From the NCBI RefSeq assembly GCF_013141775.1, contig NZ_WHOB01000016.1, positions 62,001 through 126,000 on the forward strand: a stretch of DNA of 64,000 nt. The letters are read 5' to 3'. The stretch is from Paenibacillus phytohabitans. GTDB lineage: Bacteria; Bacillota; Bacilli; Paenibacillales; Paenibacillaceae. This document shows, in pieces, positions 16,659 through 25,879 of the stretch (position 1 is its first letter; each line of letters starts with the position of its first letter). The position numbers and the translations under genes are program-made. The notes under the pieces are model-generated. The model did not search any database. It saw only the letters and a list, made by a program, of their open reading frames with translations, and had not been told where the DNA came from.

Positions 16659-17645
16659 TCATTGCAGCTCATGCTGCGGTACCCAGTTCTGAATTCCATT
16701 ATCCTCGAGTATGCCGAGCGTCACATCCGAAATATGCGGGTCTGCAAGCAGCTTGTCCCTTACCTTGAACTTAATGTCGTCGGCATCGGCGAGTGTCAAT
16801 CCCCGCTTCAGCTCAATGAGTCCTTCGACGTGATAATAACGCCCCTCCTGCAGAATCCGCATCTGATAAATATCCGTCACCCAAGGGTCATCAAAAATAA
16901 TCTTTGCCACCCGCTCCTCAATCTCCGGCGGTGCAGCCACACCGATCAACCCGACCATGTTGTCGTAGCCTACACGGAAGGCCACCCCGATCATCATGAA
17001 GGCAATCAGAATACTGCTCACACCATCCAGCAGCTTGAAGTTTGTAAAAGCGGTAACCAGAATGGCAATCATGGCGAGCAGCCCGCCGCTGGTTGCGACC
17101 AGATCCTCATAGTAGACAAGCCGGGTAGGCGGGGCGGCTCTTTTTACATTTTTGAGGGAAGCCGTGAACTTGCCCAGCCCCTTGGCCTCAACCCTTGATT
17201 CATGCAGCACCTCGTTCATCGCCTTAACCCAGACGAATCCGTCTGCCGCGATCGACAGCACAAGTACCAGCACATTGATCCAGTAGCCTTGCGAATCCGT
17301 TGCCGGATGCTTCAGCAGATGGAAGCCTTCATGCATTGTCTCGTACGCCATGATGGTTACAACAATTACGGCCACCATGCAGAACAGATTAATCACCCGT
17401 CCGAAACCGTCCGGGAAGCGGCGTGTCGGTTTTTTCTCAGCCAGCACACTGCCTGTAAATACAAACATCTGATTCACAGCGTCGGCAATCGAATGCATCA
17501 TTGTGGCAAACATTGAACCGCTGCCTGTCAGTGCAAAAGCGATTCCCTTAACGATGGCAATCCCTGTATTGCCGATAGCAGCCGAGCCTGAGGATTTATT
17601 GCCCTTTTTGATTAAGCTTCTTATGCTTTCGTTTGTCTGCTCCAT
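16659..17645 (-). CDS. cation diffusion facilitator family transporter
   Basis: 328 residues. Six hydrophobic segments lie in the first 235 residues, followed by a cytoplasmic C-terminal domain (ZT_dimer, about 240-315). The helix 2 motif HSIADAVNQ (HxxxD) and the helix 5 position YEDLVATSGG, where CDF proteins hold metal ligands, are present. Members exchange Zn2+, Mn2+, Fe2+ or similar for protons; metal specificity is not predicted here. The N-terminus lacks a His-rich loop. It is the only gene of its unit. Confidence 0.88.
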   Translation of the reverse strand: MEQTNESIRSLIKKGNKSSGSAAIGNTGIAIVKGIAFALTGSGSMFATMMHSIADAVNQMFVFTGSVLAEKKPTRRFPDGFGRVINLFCMVAVIVVTIMAYETMHEGFHLLKHPATDSQGYWINVLVLVLSIAADGFVWVKAMNEVLHESRVEAKGLGKFTASLKNVKRAAPPTRLVYYEDLVATSGGLLAMIAILVTAFTNFKLLDGVSSILIAFMMIGVAFRVGYDNMVGLIGVAAPPEIEERVAKIIFDDPWVTDIYQMRILQEGRYYHVEGLIELKRGLTLADADDIKFKVRDKLLADPHISDVTLGILEDNGIQNWVPQHELQ

Positions 17646-17787
17646 TATCCGGCAGCCTCCTTAAGCTCATATACCGAAATCCGGCAAACGCCTGCGCAGC
17701 TGATTTCGTACGGCTCCCGCCGTGGTCTATGTATCTATATACCCCATGCGGCAATTTTCTATCAGCTGCGGTGAGATGGAGGTCGAA

Positions 17788-19563
17788 TTACTGGAATCCC
17801 GATTTAACCCATAGCTTCGAAATATCCAGAAATCCGAAAGAGCCGGTCTGCAGTCCAAACAGGTTTTGGCTAAGCTGCGCTTTTTTGTTCATATGGCATC
17901 CATAGAGCACCCAGCAGTTGTCGCGCAATTGGTCTTCCGCCAGATCCAGCAGCTCCGCCCGCTCTTCAGCAGGCAGACGGGAGAAATGCTCCAGTAACCG
18001 CTGCAGCTTTGATTTCTGACGATCCAGCAGCAGATCATGCAGATAGTTCGACTCATTGCGGAAATAATTGATCATCCCCCACTGCCAGTCATCCTCCAGC
18101 ACCTCTTCGGCAATCAGCAAGTCAGCATAGCCCATGATATCTGCGAGATCGTATTCGGTCAAAGGATGCAGCTGGAGCTTAAGTCCGATCCTCCCGCCAC
18201 GTTCCTGCAGCCATAAAGCCTCCTCCTGATCCTCCTTCCGGCTCCGGTAGGCAATCGTCAGCACTTCTCCCCCATAGCCGCCAGCCTGAAGCAGCGCTTT
18301 TGCTTCCTCAAGCAATGGCTCTCTGAACTCCTGCTGATTACTCTTCCAGGGTAAAAAGCTGTCCGCCGGCATAATCCGGTTGCCCCCGAGCTCCCGGATC
18401 ATGGCCGGCTGATTGTACAATATCCGTAACGCTTGCCGTACAGCCTGCTGATGGTGAAGTCCTTCTCTTCTAAAGTTAAACAGGATATAGCGGCAACCCA
18501 AGGCCGGGTAATCAATGCTATGGCCCTGCTCTTCCCCGGGAGGAAGCGGGTTGTGCCCGGCATCCGTAAGCTGATACTGGCGGACACTCGATCCCAAATG
18601 CGGTAAATACCAGATTTCCACCCGGTCCAGCAGCGGGCGGATTCCGTAATAGAGGTCATATGCGCCTAGCACCAGTACATCCTCATTCAGATCCAGTACC
18701 TGATATGGCCCCGTCCCTACCGGATTAGCGGCGAAATCCACATCATAAGGCAGAATAGACATATAGATTGAACTGAACAGATGCAGAAAAAAGGTATTGG
18801 GCTGCACGAGGTCAAACCGGATACGATAATCACTTTCCAGCTCGACATGACAGATATCCTTAAAATGGCTGATCGCCGGACTATTCAGATCGGTCAGACG
18901 CTGCAAGGTCTCTTTGACATCCCGTGAAGTCATCCCCCGTCCGTGATGAAACCTTACCCCCTTACGCAAATAGAACAGGTAACTTGTACTGTCCGGATTG
19001 GCCTCCCAAGTATGCGCCAGCCCAGGCAGAAAGCTGCCATTCTCTGCATCATAGGTAATTAATGTACTGCAAATATGCCCCAGCAAATAGGTTTCAAAAG
19101 CTGTGTACACCATCGCCGGGTCCAGCTTCTCCATCGGGCGGTTACGGGAAATCCGCAGCACCTCCTGCCCGGATATGGAGTCCGGCTCACTCCAGAAGCC
19201 CATTTGTTTGTCGAGTACTGCCAGCAGACGTTCCTTAAGCGGCTCGTTCACCTGATATTGGCCAATTAACTCGATCGCCGGTTTAATCCGGCCTTTATGG
19301 ACCATGTCCTGAAACTTCTCCTCCAGCACCTCGTCCACACTGCGCAGGAACGTCAGCTGCGAATAATTCCCTCTGCCTCTTCCGGGTATCCATGTAATCA
19401 ATTGCTGTTCCTCAAGCTTCCGCAGAATAAACTTTACATTGCGCGGCGTGCAGCACAAGATGCCGGTTAGTTGCTCAATAGTGACCGGAATGGGCTGCTG
19501 TATACTGAAAGCCGGGTCTAAAGCCGCGGCCAAACAGAGATAATTCATGCTGCTATTGTCCAT
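17788..19563 (-). CDS. SgrR-family regulator (HTH plus solute-binding domain)
   Basis: 591 residues. An N-terminal helix-turn-helix of the SgrR type (about 1-110, IEQLTGILCCTPRNVKFILRKLEEQQLI) is fused to a family 5 extracellular-solute-binding-protein-like domain (about 150-560, GLAHTWEANPDSTSYLFYLRKGVRFHHGRGM), retained in the cytoplasm because there is no signal peptide. It presumably senses a small ligand. Divergent from the MFS gene at 19706, its probable target. The intergenic region has an inverted repeat ATGAAAT/ATTTCAT. Confidence 0.87.
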   Translation of the reverse strand: MDNSSMNYLCLAAALDPAFSIQQPIPVTIEQLTGILCCTPRNVKFILRKLEEQQLITWIPGRGRGNYSQLTFLRSVDEVLEEKFQDMVHKGRIKPAIELIGQYQVNEPLKERLLAVLDKQMGFWSEPDSISGQEVLRISRNRPMEKLDPAMVYTAFETYLLGHICSTLITYDAENGSFLPGLAHTWEANPDSTSYLFYLRKGVRFHHGRGMTSRDVKETLQRLTDLNSPAISHFKDICHVELESDYRIRFDLVQPNTFFLHLFSSIYMSILPYDVDFAANPVGTGPYQVLDLNEDVLVLGAYDLYYGIRPLLDRVEIWYLPHLGSSVRQYQLTDAGHNPLPPGEEQGHSIDYPALGCRYILFNFRREGLHHQQAVRQALRILYNQPAMIRELGGNRIMPADSFLPWKSNQQEFREPLLEEAKALLQAGGYGGEVLTIAYRSRKEDQEEALWLQERGGRIGLKLQLHPLTEYDLADIMGYADLLIAEEVLEDDWQWGMINYFRNESNYLHDLLLDRQKSKLQRLLEHFSRLPAEERAELLDLAEDQLRDNCWVLYGCHMNKKAQLSQNLFGLQTGSFGFLDISKLWVKSGFQ

Positions 19564-19595
19564 ATATCCAGGCTCCTTTAAAGGTGAAAAGTCAC

Positions 19596-19621
19596 ATGAA
19601 ATCCTTACACTTTTATTTCAT
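19596..19621. promoter_or_regulatory. inverted repeat between SgrR-like and MFS genes
   Basis: ATGAAAT (19596-19602) is repeated inverted as ATTTCAT (19615-19621). It lies in the 142-base divergent promoter region and is a candidate operator for the SgrR-like regulator. Confidence 0.4.
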
Positions 19622-19705
19622 CCTTTTATCTATACAATTATACTTAATACAGCATCAAGAAGCATTCGTCAAATTCAATCACCCGATTAGGAGACATCTG
19701 ATTCT

Positions 19706-20947
19706 ATGAAACAGCATCTGCGGCACATTCATCCTCTGGCTTGGACCATTATCATCGGAACGATGTTCGGCCGGCTGGTCACCTCCATGAGTATCCCTTT
19801 TCTATCGATTTACCTGACACAAGTCCTGGGCGCTACTGCCACCCAAACAGGATTTACGGTAGCCGTCAGCTCTCTGGCGGGTGTTCTGATCAGCTTCTAC
19901 GGCGGTTACATATCTGACGTGATCGGCCGCAAAATCGTTATGCTGGTCTCCGTGTTCGGCTGGGCCTGCGTATTCTTCGGCTTCTCAGCCGCGCAGCATT
20001 TATGGGTCTTTTTCCTCGTCAATACGCTAAATGGGCTATGCCGTGCAGTATTCGAACCGACCTCGCGGGCTTTACTCTCGGATATTACACCGCCGGATCA
20101 CAAGCTGCTGGTCTTCAATCTGCGGTATGCAGCGGTCAATCTGGGTGTGGTCTTCGGGCCGATCATTGGCCTGCAGCTGGGCTCAGCCAAATCCACATTC
20201 CCGTTCATGATCGCCGGGATCGTCTATATCGCCTATGGACTTGTACTGTTCCTGCAATTCTCTGTACACCGTGCCAGCCTGCCGGTTCATGGCGAAGCCC
20301 GGACACCGAAGCTGCTTGAAGCGCTGTCTACCACCGGAAGGGACAAGGTCTTCCTGCCCGTTCTGCTCGGTACGATCTTCTGCGTGCTGGGATATGGGCA
20401 CTTCAGTTCAACACTGGCGCAATATCTGGCGAACAACCCCCATTTCAGTAATGGCAGACAGCTCTTCTCCTACATGCTGTCTCTGAATGCGATAACGGTG
20501 CTGGTGGTGCAATACCCGATCGTCCGCACAGCGAGTAAATTCCCGCCAATCATTCCTCTGATCCTGGGAAATTGCTGTGTCGCTCTCAGTCTGCTGCTGT
20601 TTGGCATGCCTGGCGGAGTCGCGCTGATTATGTTCAGTGTCGTGCTGTTCACAGTCGGGGAAGTCCTGCTCTTCACGATGATGGATATGCTGATAGACCG
20701 GATTGCCCGGCCGGAGTGGAAAGGTACTTATTTCGGTACGATCGGCTTCAATAATCTAGGCAATGTAATGGCTCCGATTCTCGGAGGACTGCTGCTTGAT
20801 CAATTCGGCACGGCGAATGGTCCGGCTGTATTCGTCCCGCTGGCTTTGACAACGGCTCTTGGCCTTCCTTTCCTGATTACGGCGCACAAAAGGCTCCGGA
20901 GCAGAGAGCTTGCCGAAGCTGGCAATAAGGCTAACATAAGTGCCTAA
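19706..20947 (+). CDS. MFS transporter
   Basis: 413 residues, 12 predicted membrane segments. The MFS loop 2-3 motif appears as GGYISDVIGRK, and RAVFEPTSRALLSDI resembles the MdtH/drug-exporter branch. It probably exports a toxic compound or sugar-like substrate under the SgrR-type regulator transcribed divergently; in enterobacteria SgrR is linked to sugar-phosphate stress and an exporter, which is only suggestive here. Confidence 0.85.
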   Translation: MKQHLRHIHPLAWTIIIGTMFGRLVTSMSIPFLSIYLTQVLGATATQTGFTVAVSSLAGVLISFYGGYISDVIGRKIVMLVSVFGWACVFFGFSAAQHLWVFFLVNTLNGLCRAVFEPTSRALLSDITPPDHKLLVFNLRYAAVNLGVVFGPIIGLQLGSAKSTFPFMIAGIVYIAYGLVLFLQFSVHRASLPVHGEARTPKLLEALSTTGRDKVFLPVLLGTIFCVLGYGHFSSTLAQYLANNPHFSNGRQLFSYMLSLNAITVLVVQYPIVRTASKFPPIIPLILGNCCVALSLLLFGMPGGVALIMFSVVLFTVGEVLLFTMMDMLIDRIARPEWKGTYFGTIGFNNLGNVMAPILGGLLLDQFGTANGPAVFVPLALTTALGLPFLITAHKRLRSRELAEAGNKANISA

Positions 20948-20956
20948 GACATCACT

Positions 20957-21001
20957 AATCCCCAGACTTGGCTGAGAAGCTTAGGTCTGGGGATTATTTT
21001 G
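20957..21001 (+). terminator. terminator of the MFS gene
   Basis: AATCCCCAGAC pairs with GTCTGGGGATT and is followed by ATTTTG. Confidence 0.82.
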
Positions 21002-21081
21002 ACTACCTGGCTCTATAACAATAACACTCTGCCATAAATTCACTCGCGAACTATTGCTTAACAACCACTCGCCTTCAATTA

Positions 21082-21107
21082 GTTAACATAATATTAATTA
21101 TGTTTCC
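21082..21107. repeat. GTTAACATAAT palindrome, copy 2
   Basis: GTTAACATAAT-ATTA-ATTATGTTTCC, in the gap between the converging MFS and WYL-regulator genes, 20 bases from the latter's stop. Confidence 0.78.
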
Positions 21108-21127
21108 CTATCTCGACAATATCAATC

Positions 21128-22084
21128 TCACCAATACATTTTATTCCATATACGCACCTGACTGCTAATGTATTCCCGAAGCTCTGCCGGTTCCATAATT
21201 TCAGCTTGGACAAGCAAGGGCAGCACCTTCTCACACGCAGTCTCATAGTCGTACATATTCGCAGTGATGATCTGGAATTCACCCTCTGGTTCCATATTCA
21301 TAACTTCTAACCTCTTACAGATACCCTGATTTTGCACAGGCGTGCGGATGATTACGGGGTAGATTTCCCGTGCTTTGTTGGCATTAATGAAGGCAAGCTC
21401 TCCTTCCTTCCAGTATTCCTGCAGGGAGAAGTGTTCTGGGATAGTATAGGTCCCCTCTATTAACGACACCGCGGCAAACCGCTCGCATTTAAACGTACGA
21501 ACAGCCTCTGCGCCTTCGCAATAAGCGGCCAGATACCAATCGCCCTGCTTGACAACAAGTCCATATGGATGCAGCTTCCGGCAGGAGAGCTCTCCATTCA
21601 CTTTGCGGTACTGCACCTCAATCCTTCGCCCCCGCCACACCGCAGTGCGCAGCGTCTCCAGATATGGCACTACCGCCCGATCACTCCACCACGGTGTATC
21701 ATCGAACAGAAAACGGCTCTGCGCGGTACGGATATCCTCCTGATAGGGAGCGGGCAGACTTGCTTCCAGCTTCAGCAGAGCATTTTGGAGCAGAAGACCG
21801 GTCTCGCCCGAACCGCCTGCAGGCATCCCCATCCCCGTTAAAAAGAGCTGAACTACCTCTTCACCGTGGAGCCGCCGCAGATTCACCGTATACCCCTCCA
21901 TCAGGGAAATTCCACCGTTCGGCCCGGTTGTTGTCACGAGAGGAATTCCCGATTCAGCCAGCACATCGATATCCCTATAGATGGAGCGGACAGACGTTTC
22001 CAGGGCTTCTGCCAGAGCAGCTGCCTTCATCCTGCCCCGGGATTCAACCAATAAAAGAATCGCAATCAAGCGGTGCAGCCGCAT
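21128..22084 (-). CDS. YafY-type regulator (HTH_11 and WYL domains)
   Basis: 318 residues. A DeoR-like helix-turn-helix at about 1-60 (AAALAEALETSVRSIYRDIDVLAESGIP) is followed by a WYL ligand-sensing domain (about 135-215, KLHPYGLVVKQGDWYLAAYCE) and a WCX-type C-terminus. It is divergent from the Gfo/Idh oxidoreductase at 22187 and probably regulates it. Effector unknown. Confidence 0.87.
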   Translation of the reverse strand: MRLHRLIAILLLVESRGRMKAAALAEALETSVRSIYRDIDVLAESGIPLVTTTGPNGGISLMEGYTVNLRRLHGEEVVQLFLTGMGMPAGGSGETGLLLQNALLKLEASLPAPYQEDIRTAQSRFLFDDTPWWSDRAVVPYLETLRTAVWRGRRIEVQYRKVNGELSCRKLHPYGLVVKQGDWYLAAYCEGAEAVRTFKCERFAAVSLIEGTYTIPEHFSLQEYWKEGELAFINANKAREIYPVIIRTPVQNQGICKRLEVMNMEPEGEFQIITANMYDYETACEKVLPLLVQAEIMEPAELREYISSQVRIWNKMYW

Positions 22085-22186
22085 TATAATCCCCCTAACC
22101 TATAAGTTCAACAATCTATTCTTGCCACTCTGTTGTCAACAATCGAACGTTATGATGAATGTATCAAATCTAAGGAGCTGCTGTAA

Positions 22187-23158
22187 ATGAATATTGGCAT
22201 ATTGGGAACAGGTTTTGGAGCTTATCATGCATCGCTATTGAAGCAAATGGAATGCATAGACCGTGTAGTTGTCTTTGGACGGAATGAAGCTAAGCTGCTG
22301 AAGCTGAAAGAAGAGCTTGGAGTAGAGATCACGATGTCTATAGAGGACATTATGTCTGATCCAACAATCGATATTGTGGATATCTGCCTGCCCTCTGCGC
22401 TGCATAAGACTTACGCTGTGGAGGCGCTGAGAAGCGGGAAACATGTATTTAGCGAAACGCCGGTGGCACAGAAGTTGGAAGATGCACAGGAAATGCTCCT
22501 GGCGGAACAACAATACGGCCGCAGAATTCTGGTCAACCAATTCATCAAATTCGATTATGCTTATGAGTATTTATATAAGACGGTTCAAGACGCTACATAC
22601 GGCAAGCTGCTGCAAGTCACCCTGCGCCGGGAAACCGCTCCGCTCTGGGGGGATCTCGGCCTCTCTGCCATTGCGGCTAATCTGATGATCCATGAACTGG
22701 ATTTCATCGATTGGCTGCTGGATTCACCTGCGCCTTCTGCGGTCTGGGGTACCTCTGGAGGTAAAGACGGCCAAGCACTGGTGCATGCCTCCTTCCTTCA
22801 GCCTGAGGTGAGCGCCCAGCTGATTGTCTCTTCGCAGATGCCGGATTCTTATCCTTTTACGGTCAGTTATGAAGCTTATTTCGAGCAGGCGAAGCTGGTG
22901 TTCCACGAGGTCAGTTATGCGAACGGAGATATAGAGGCCAGTTTAACCGTATATTCCTCTGAAGGCCAAGAGAACATTCCTTTGCCCCCTAACAATCCTT
23001 ATGAAAAAAGCTTACGCCATGCCCTACAGTGTCTGCAGGACGGAACAGATTCGATCCTTTCCATACAGCATGCACTGAAGTCCTTGGAGATAGCGTTTAT
23101 GCTGACGGATCAGCTAAAAGGGGCTAATTGTGATTCGAACGTAGTGGCGTTAAATTGA
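22187..23158 (+). CDS. Gfo/Idh/MocA-family oxidoreductase
   Basis: 323 residues. The NAD(P)-binding Rossmann motif GILGTGFGAYHA is at the N-terminus, and GKHVFSETPVAQ lies in the position of the family's EKP motif with Thr instead of Lys (SETP), so the usual catalytic Lys is not obvious. The C-terminal substrate domain includes NLMIHELDFIDWLL, with a His typical of the family. The substrate (a sugar, polyol or derivative) is unknown. AAGGAGC precedes the ATG. Divergent partner of the WYL regulator. Confidence 0.82.
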   Translation: MNIGILGTGFGAYHASLLKQMECIDRVVVFGRNEAKLLKLKEELGVEITMSIEDIMSDPTIDIVDICLPSALHKTYAVEALRSGKHVFSETPVAQKLEDAQEMLLAEQQYGRRILVNQFIKFDYAYEYLYKTVQDATYGKLLQVTLRRETAPLWGDLGLSAIAANLMIHELDFIDWLLDSPAPSAVWGTSGGKDGQALVHASFLQPEVSAQLIVSSQMPDSYPFTVSYEAYFEQAKLVFHEVSYANGDIEASLTVYSSEGQENIPLPPNNPYEKSLRHALQCLQDGTDSILSIQHALKSLEIAFMLTDQLKGANCDSNVVALN

Positions 23159-23296
23159 GAAAAATCGCGATAAATTTAGTTGATTTCTGCTGCCGTTAAT
23201 GATATTTGCTTCTTTTTCCGTTTTATTGTAGGCAGGTACAGTAAAATGTTGTGGGTGTGTGAAGTAGATAGGACGAGTTAATTTTGTGGTCTTGTT

Positions 23297-23320
23297 ATTA
23301 TGAATTTTTCATATGTTGTA
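23297..23320. repeat. GAATTTTTCATATG repeat, copy 1
   Basis: ATTATGAATTTTTCATATGTTGTA. The core contains TATGAA-TTT-TTCATA, a short palindrome. Near-identical copies lie at 32561 and 32999, all in noncoding DNA. Confidence 0.75.
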
Positions 23321-23388
23321 TTTTTATAACGGTTGGGGTAACTATTGGATGATGGTGGAGCGATGGTTGACGGATGATTGGATGAGGG

Positions 23389-23414
23389 GTTAACATAATA
23401 TTGTTTATGTCTCC
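23389..23414. repeat. GTTAACATAAT palindrome, copy 3
   Basis: GTTAACATAAT-ATTG-TTTATGTCTCC. The left arm is perfect and the right arm diverged; convergent intergenic position. Confidence 0.72.
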
Positions 23415-23445
23415 TTTCTTTCACCTCGATGTTCCTGACGAGAAT

Positions 23446-23481
23446 AAATACCCCTCCAAGCCCGGCCTGGAAGGGTATTTG
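23446..23481. terminator. terminator of the FapA-family gene
   Basis: AAATACCCTTCCA and TGGAGGGGTATTT pair over 13 bp (one wobble). T-rich sequence follows on both strands, so it can also stop read-through from the plus strand. Confidence 0.8.
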
Positions 23482-23509
23482 TTCTTTGTTCTGGTGCCGG
23501 ATTGGTTGC

Positions 23510-25357
23510 TCACCGCAGCCGCTGTAGCGACTGCGGTGTATAAATCATATCCTCCACAGGTTCGATGATCTCTTCAGAATACCGTCCCACCGTCACTCTG
23601 CCTGCATACATTTTGCGGATAATGATCTTGCGGCCTGCTTTTAGTGAGGAATTGGCGCTTGATTCGCCTCCTACTATTTGAGTGGTTAGGGTACCTGCTG
23701 CTTCCAGCTGCGATCCGCGGCAGACGGCATCTTTCATTAAGAAGGTGATATCTCCTGAGGATAATAGCTCACTTTGCAGAATCCCATCCTTGTGAATGTA
23801 GATATCCCCGTTGGATTTGATGATACTTTTATGGCATTGTGGAATATCCACCCGCACCTTCACCTCCTGCATCCGGGCTACTCCGGAATACAAATCCTTC
23901 AGTAATTTCAAAAAAGAAGCCAATACAGCATCACTAAAGAAATCAATAAATTGTGTCGGGCGCAAAAAAACATCAAGCATCCTCTTCAGCTGTTCATTGT
24001 CATGATGATAGGTAAGCTTAATGTTGGCAAACACGGCTTGCAAATCCCGGATCAGATCTGGAATCTTCTTATATTTACTCTCCATCAGCAAAAGAATAAC
24101 CTGTCCGTACTTCACCGTCTGATGACGTGATTCCACCTTCTCGGCAAGCAGATTAGCTGCATCCCGCAGCAGATTACCTTCTTCGAGCAGCTGTCTGGAG
24201 AGGTTGTACAGACGGTTATACATCACTCCGAAGTAACCGGAATACAACTGGCTGTTAACCACATTGCCCCTGACAAGAATGCTCCCCGTTGCTGTAATGG
24301 TAGAATTGTAGACATTCCCGTAAATATAGACATTTCCCAAGGACTCAATAATCATATTATCTTCAACGTCCTGGTAAACGATGACATCACCTGAAAATAC
24401 GATATTGCCGGTTTGAATATTCACATTCCCCGGAACAATGTAGGCTGTCGAGATATCGAAATACTTGACTTTGTTGCCTGTCATCCTTGGTCTGCCCTCC
24501 TTGAGGGCTGTAATTTCATAGTTTGGCAGGAGTAGGGTATGCTCTTTGGCCACTACTTTGATATCTTGGGGAGGCGCAGCGGGCAAAATACTGCCGTAAA
24601 CATCATAACCGGGGATCCCCTCACTTGGAAGATGCTTGCGGGCAATAACATCGCCTTGCTTCGCTGAAGGAATACGCAAATGGTTCCTGAAATCAACTGA
24701 GCCTTCACTTTCATTGAAAGCATTCTCAATATTCTCGGCAAAAAACAGATCCAGCTTCGCATCCGTCCCCGGGATAGGCGGCCTGCCCTCCACGACACAT
24801 AACGGCTGATACGTCGGATTATTCAATTCAACATACAGCATAGGAATATTCAAGTTATGGCTAATCCGTCTTTTCTCGAAATCGGCAATAATCTGTTCGA
24901 TACTAAGTGTTGACAGCAGAATCGAGGTATCAATTTCGGCCTTTAGAATGAGATTACCGGTTGCAGGGGAATTGACCAGATTCCAGGCGTATTGATTTAC
25001 ATGATGAAGGGTGAAAAAAGCTTTAAGCCTATCCTCGGAGACAGTGATCTCAAAAGGGGGAGGTTCCTGTATGAACCAGGTAATTGAGTCAGCAGACTCA
25101 ACCTGCACAGGACCTGTAACCTGCACATTATTGACCTTAAGGACTACGGGGGATACCGCCGAGAGAATTGCCGGTTTGCCGCCGGGTAGCGGCGGGGTAA
25201 TGAATAATTGGTTGTTTTGAACAATAATAATTCCATTTCTGTCATGTTTGTCACTTGCCTGCACGGAAAGAGACAGGTTATCCGCAGGCGATGCTTCTTC
25301 AATCTCAAGTTGATCAATCAATTCATTCAAATATTTCTCGGACATACGGTGTGGCAT
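23510..25357 (-). CDS. FapA/DUF342-family protein under a c-di-GMP riboswitch
   Basis: 615 residues. The middle and C-terminal parts (about 175-480) carry the DUF342/FapA signature: AKQGDVIARKHLPSEGIPGYDVYG, then a beta-helix-like run (VPGNVNIQTGNIVFSGDVIVY, GNVYIYGNVYN, ITATGSILVRGNVVNS) and a coiled segment (about 390-440). FapA relatives influence polar flagellar placement in Vibrio and are often found with motility genes, but no flagellar genes are near here. AAAGGAGC precedes the ATG. The leader holds a c-di-GMP-I aptamer, tying the gene to the motile/sessile switch. Confidence 0.87.
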   Translation of the reverse strand: MPHRMSEKYLNELIDQLEIEEASPADNLSLSVQASDKHDRNGIIIVQNNQLFITPPLPGGKPAILSAVSPVVLKVNNVQVTGPVQVESADSITWFIQEPPPFEITVSEDRLKAFFTLHHVNQYAWNLVNSPATGNLILKAEIDTSILLSTLSIEQIIADFEKRRISHNLNIPMLYVELNNPTYQPLCVVEGRPPIPGTDAKLDLFFAENIENAFNESEGSVDFRNHLRIPSAKQGDVIARKHLPSEGIPGYDVYGSILPAAPPQDIKVVAKEHTLLLPNYEITALKEGRPRMTGNKVKYFDISTAYIVPGNVNIQTGNIVFSGDVIVYQDVEDNMIIESLGNVYIYGNVYNSTITATGSILVRGNVVNSQLYSGYFGVMYNRLYNLSRQLLEEGNLLRDAANLLAEKVESRHQTVKYGQVILLLMESKYKKIPDLIRDLQAVFANIKLTYHHDNEQLKRMLDVFLRPTQFIDFFSDAVLASFLKLLKDLYSGVARMQEVKVRVDIPQCHKSIIKSNGDIYIHKDGILQSELLSSGDITFLMKDAVCRGSQLEAAGTLTTQIVGGESSANSSLKAGRKIIIRKMYAGRVTVGRYSEEIIEPVEDMIYTPQSLQRLR

Positions 25358-25379
25358 TCTGTTAGCTCCTTTTTTGTGT

Positions 25380-25458
25380 AATCAGTGTCATTTGACATAA
25401 GAGCATCCTGCGGTGAGAGATAGGTTATCCTTAAAAGAATATCCCTTGGCTTTTGCTC
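25380..25458 (-). promoter_or_regulatory. expression platform region of the riboswitch
   Basis: Downstream of the aptamer, AAGAGCA and TGCTCTT could pair across about 50 bases, and TGTCA/TGACA forms a tiny hairpin. There is no T-run, so a transcription terminator is not evident; the mode of control is unresolved. Confidence 0.4.
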
Positions 25459-25546
25459 TTCTTGGTAGCTTGGCAACCATTGATGTGTATTCTACATCTT
25501 TAGGCCCATTGCTTTGCGTCCTATCTTTTCAAATAGTTTGCCGTTA
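25459..25546 (-). ncRNA. c-di-GMP-I (GEMM-I) riboswitch aptamer
   Basis: Read on the minus strand, the conserved blocks appear in order: ACGGCAAAC, a short P2 hairpin CTAT-TTGAAAAG-ATAG with a GAAA loop, GGACGCAAAGC, GGGCCTAA, then AATGGTTGCCAAGCTACC. P3 can close through GCAA/TTGC. These blocks are diagnostic of the GEMM-I class, which binds cyclic di-GMP. The aptamer starts about 190 bases upstream of the FapA-family ATG. Confidence 0.85.
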
Positions 25547-25761
25547 TAAAATGGATCATTGATTTAGCCAATATCAGGCGATTTACCTGACGTATTTCGA
25601 CAAAAAAGAGTGTTAACATCTGAACTTTTAAATATATAAACTTTTGCAAGCTTAATTCTAGTACTATAGTCACTAATTTACAATACATATTATAAAATTA
25701 TCCAACATAAATTTCTCCCCCAAATGAATCTTTGGTCACTCCCTCCTCTCTCCACCACAAG
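25547..25761. other. AT-rich stretch upstream of the riboswitch
   Basis: No ORF. It should contain the promoter of the riboswitch transcript; candidates such as TTGCAA followed by an AT tract near 25625-25650 are too weak to call. A small inverted repeat TCAGG/CCTGA is at about 25577-25590. Confidence 0.5.
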
Positions 25762-25795
25762 ACAAAAAAACCGGGATGGCCCAGTGGCCACCCCA
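25762..25795 (-). terminator. terminator downstream of the AbrB-type transporter
   Basis: On the minus strand GGGGTGGCC pairs with GGCCATCCC around ACTG, then GGTTTTTTT. It is 106 bases past the stop codon. Confidence 0.85.
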
Positions 25796-25879
25796 AGCTT
25801 TATTTTAAATGAAATCTTACCGGTTCAGAAAAGCCTCTATTTTTGTATGAGTTGACTGTTATCATTAGCCTGCATATTG

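Larger units (their letters stand above)
23159..23445. other. gene-free stretch holding two dispersed repeats
   Basis: Between the converging oxidoreductase and FapA-family genes. It contains the GAATTTTTCATATG repeat (23297-23320) and the third GTTAACATAAT palindrome (23389-23414); the rest is unremarkable AT-rich sequence without an ORF. Confidence 0.7.
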
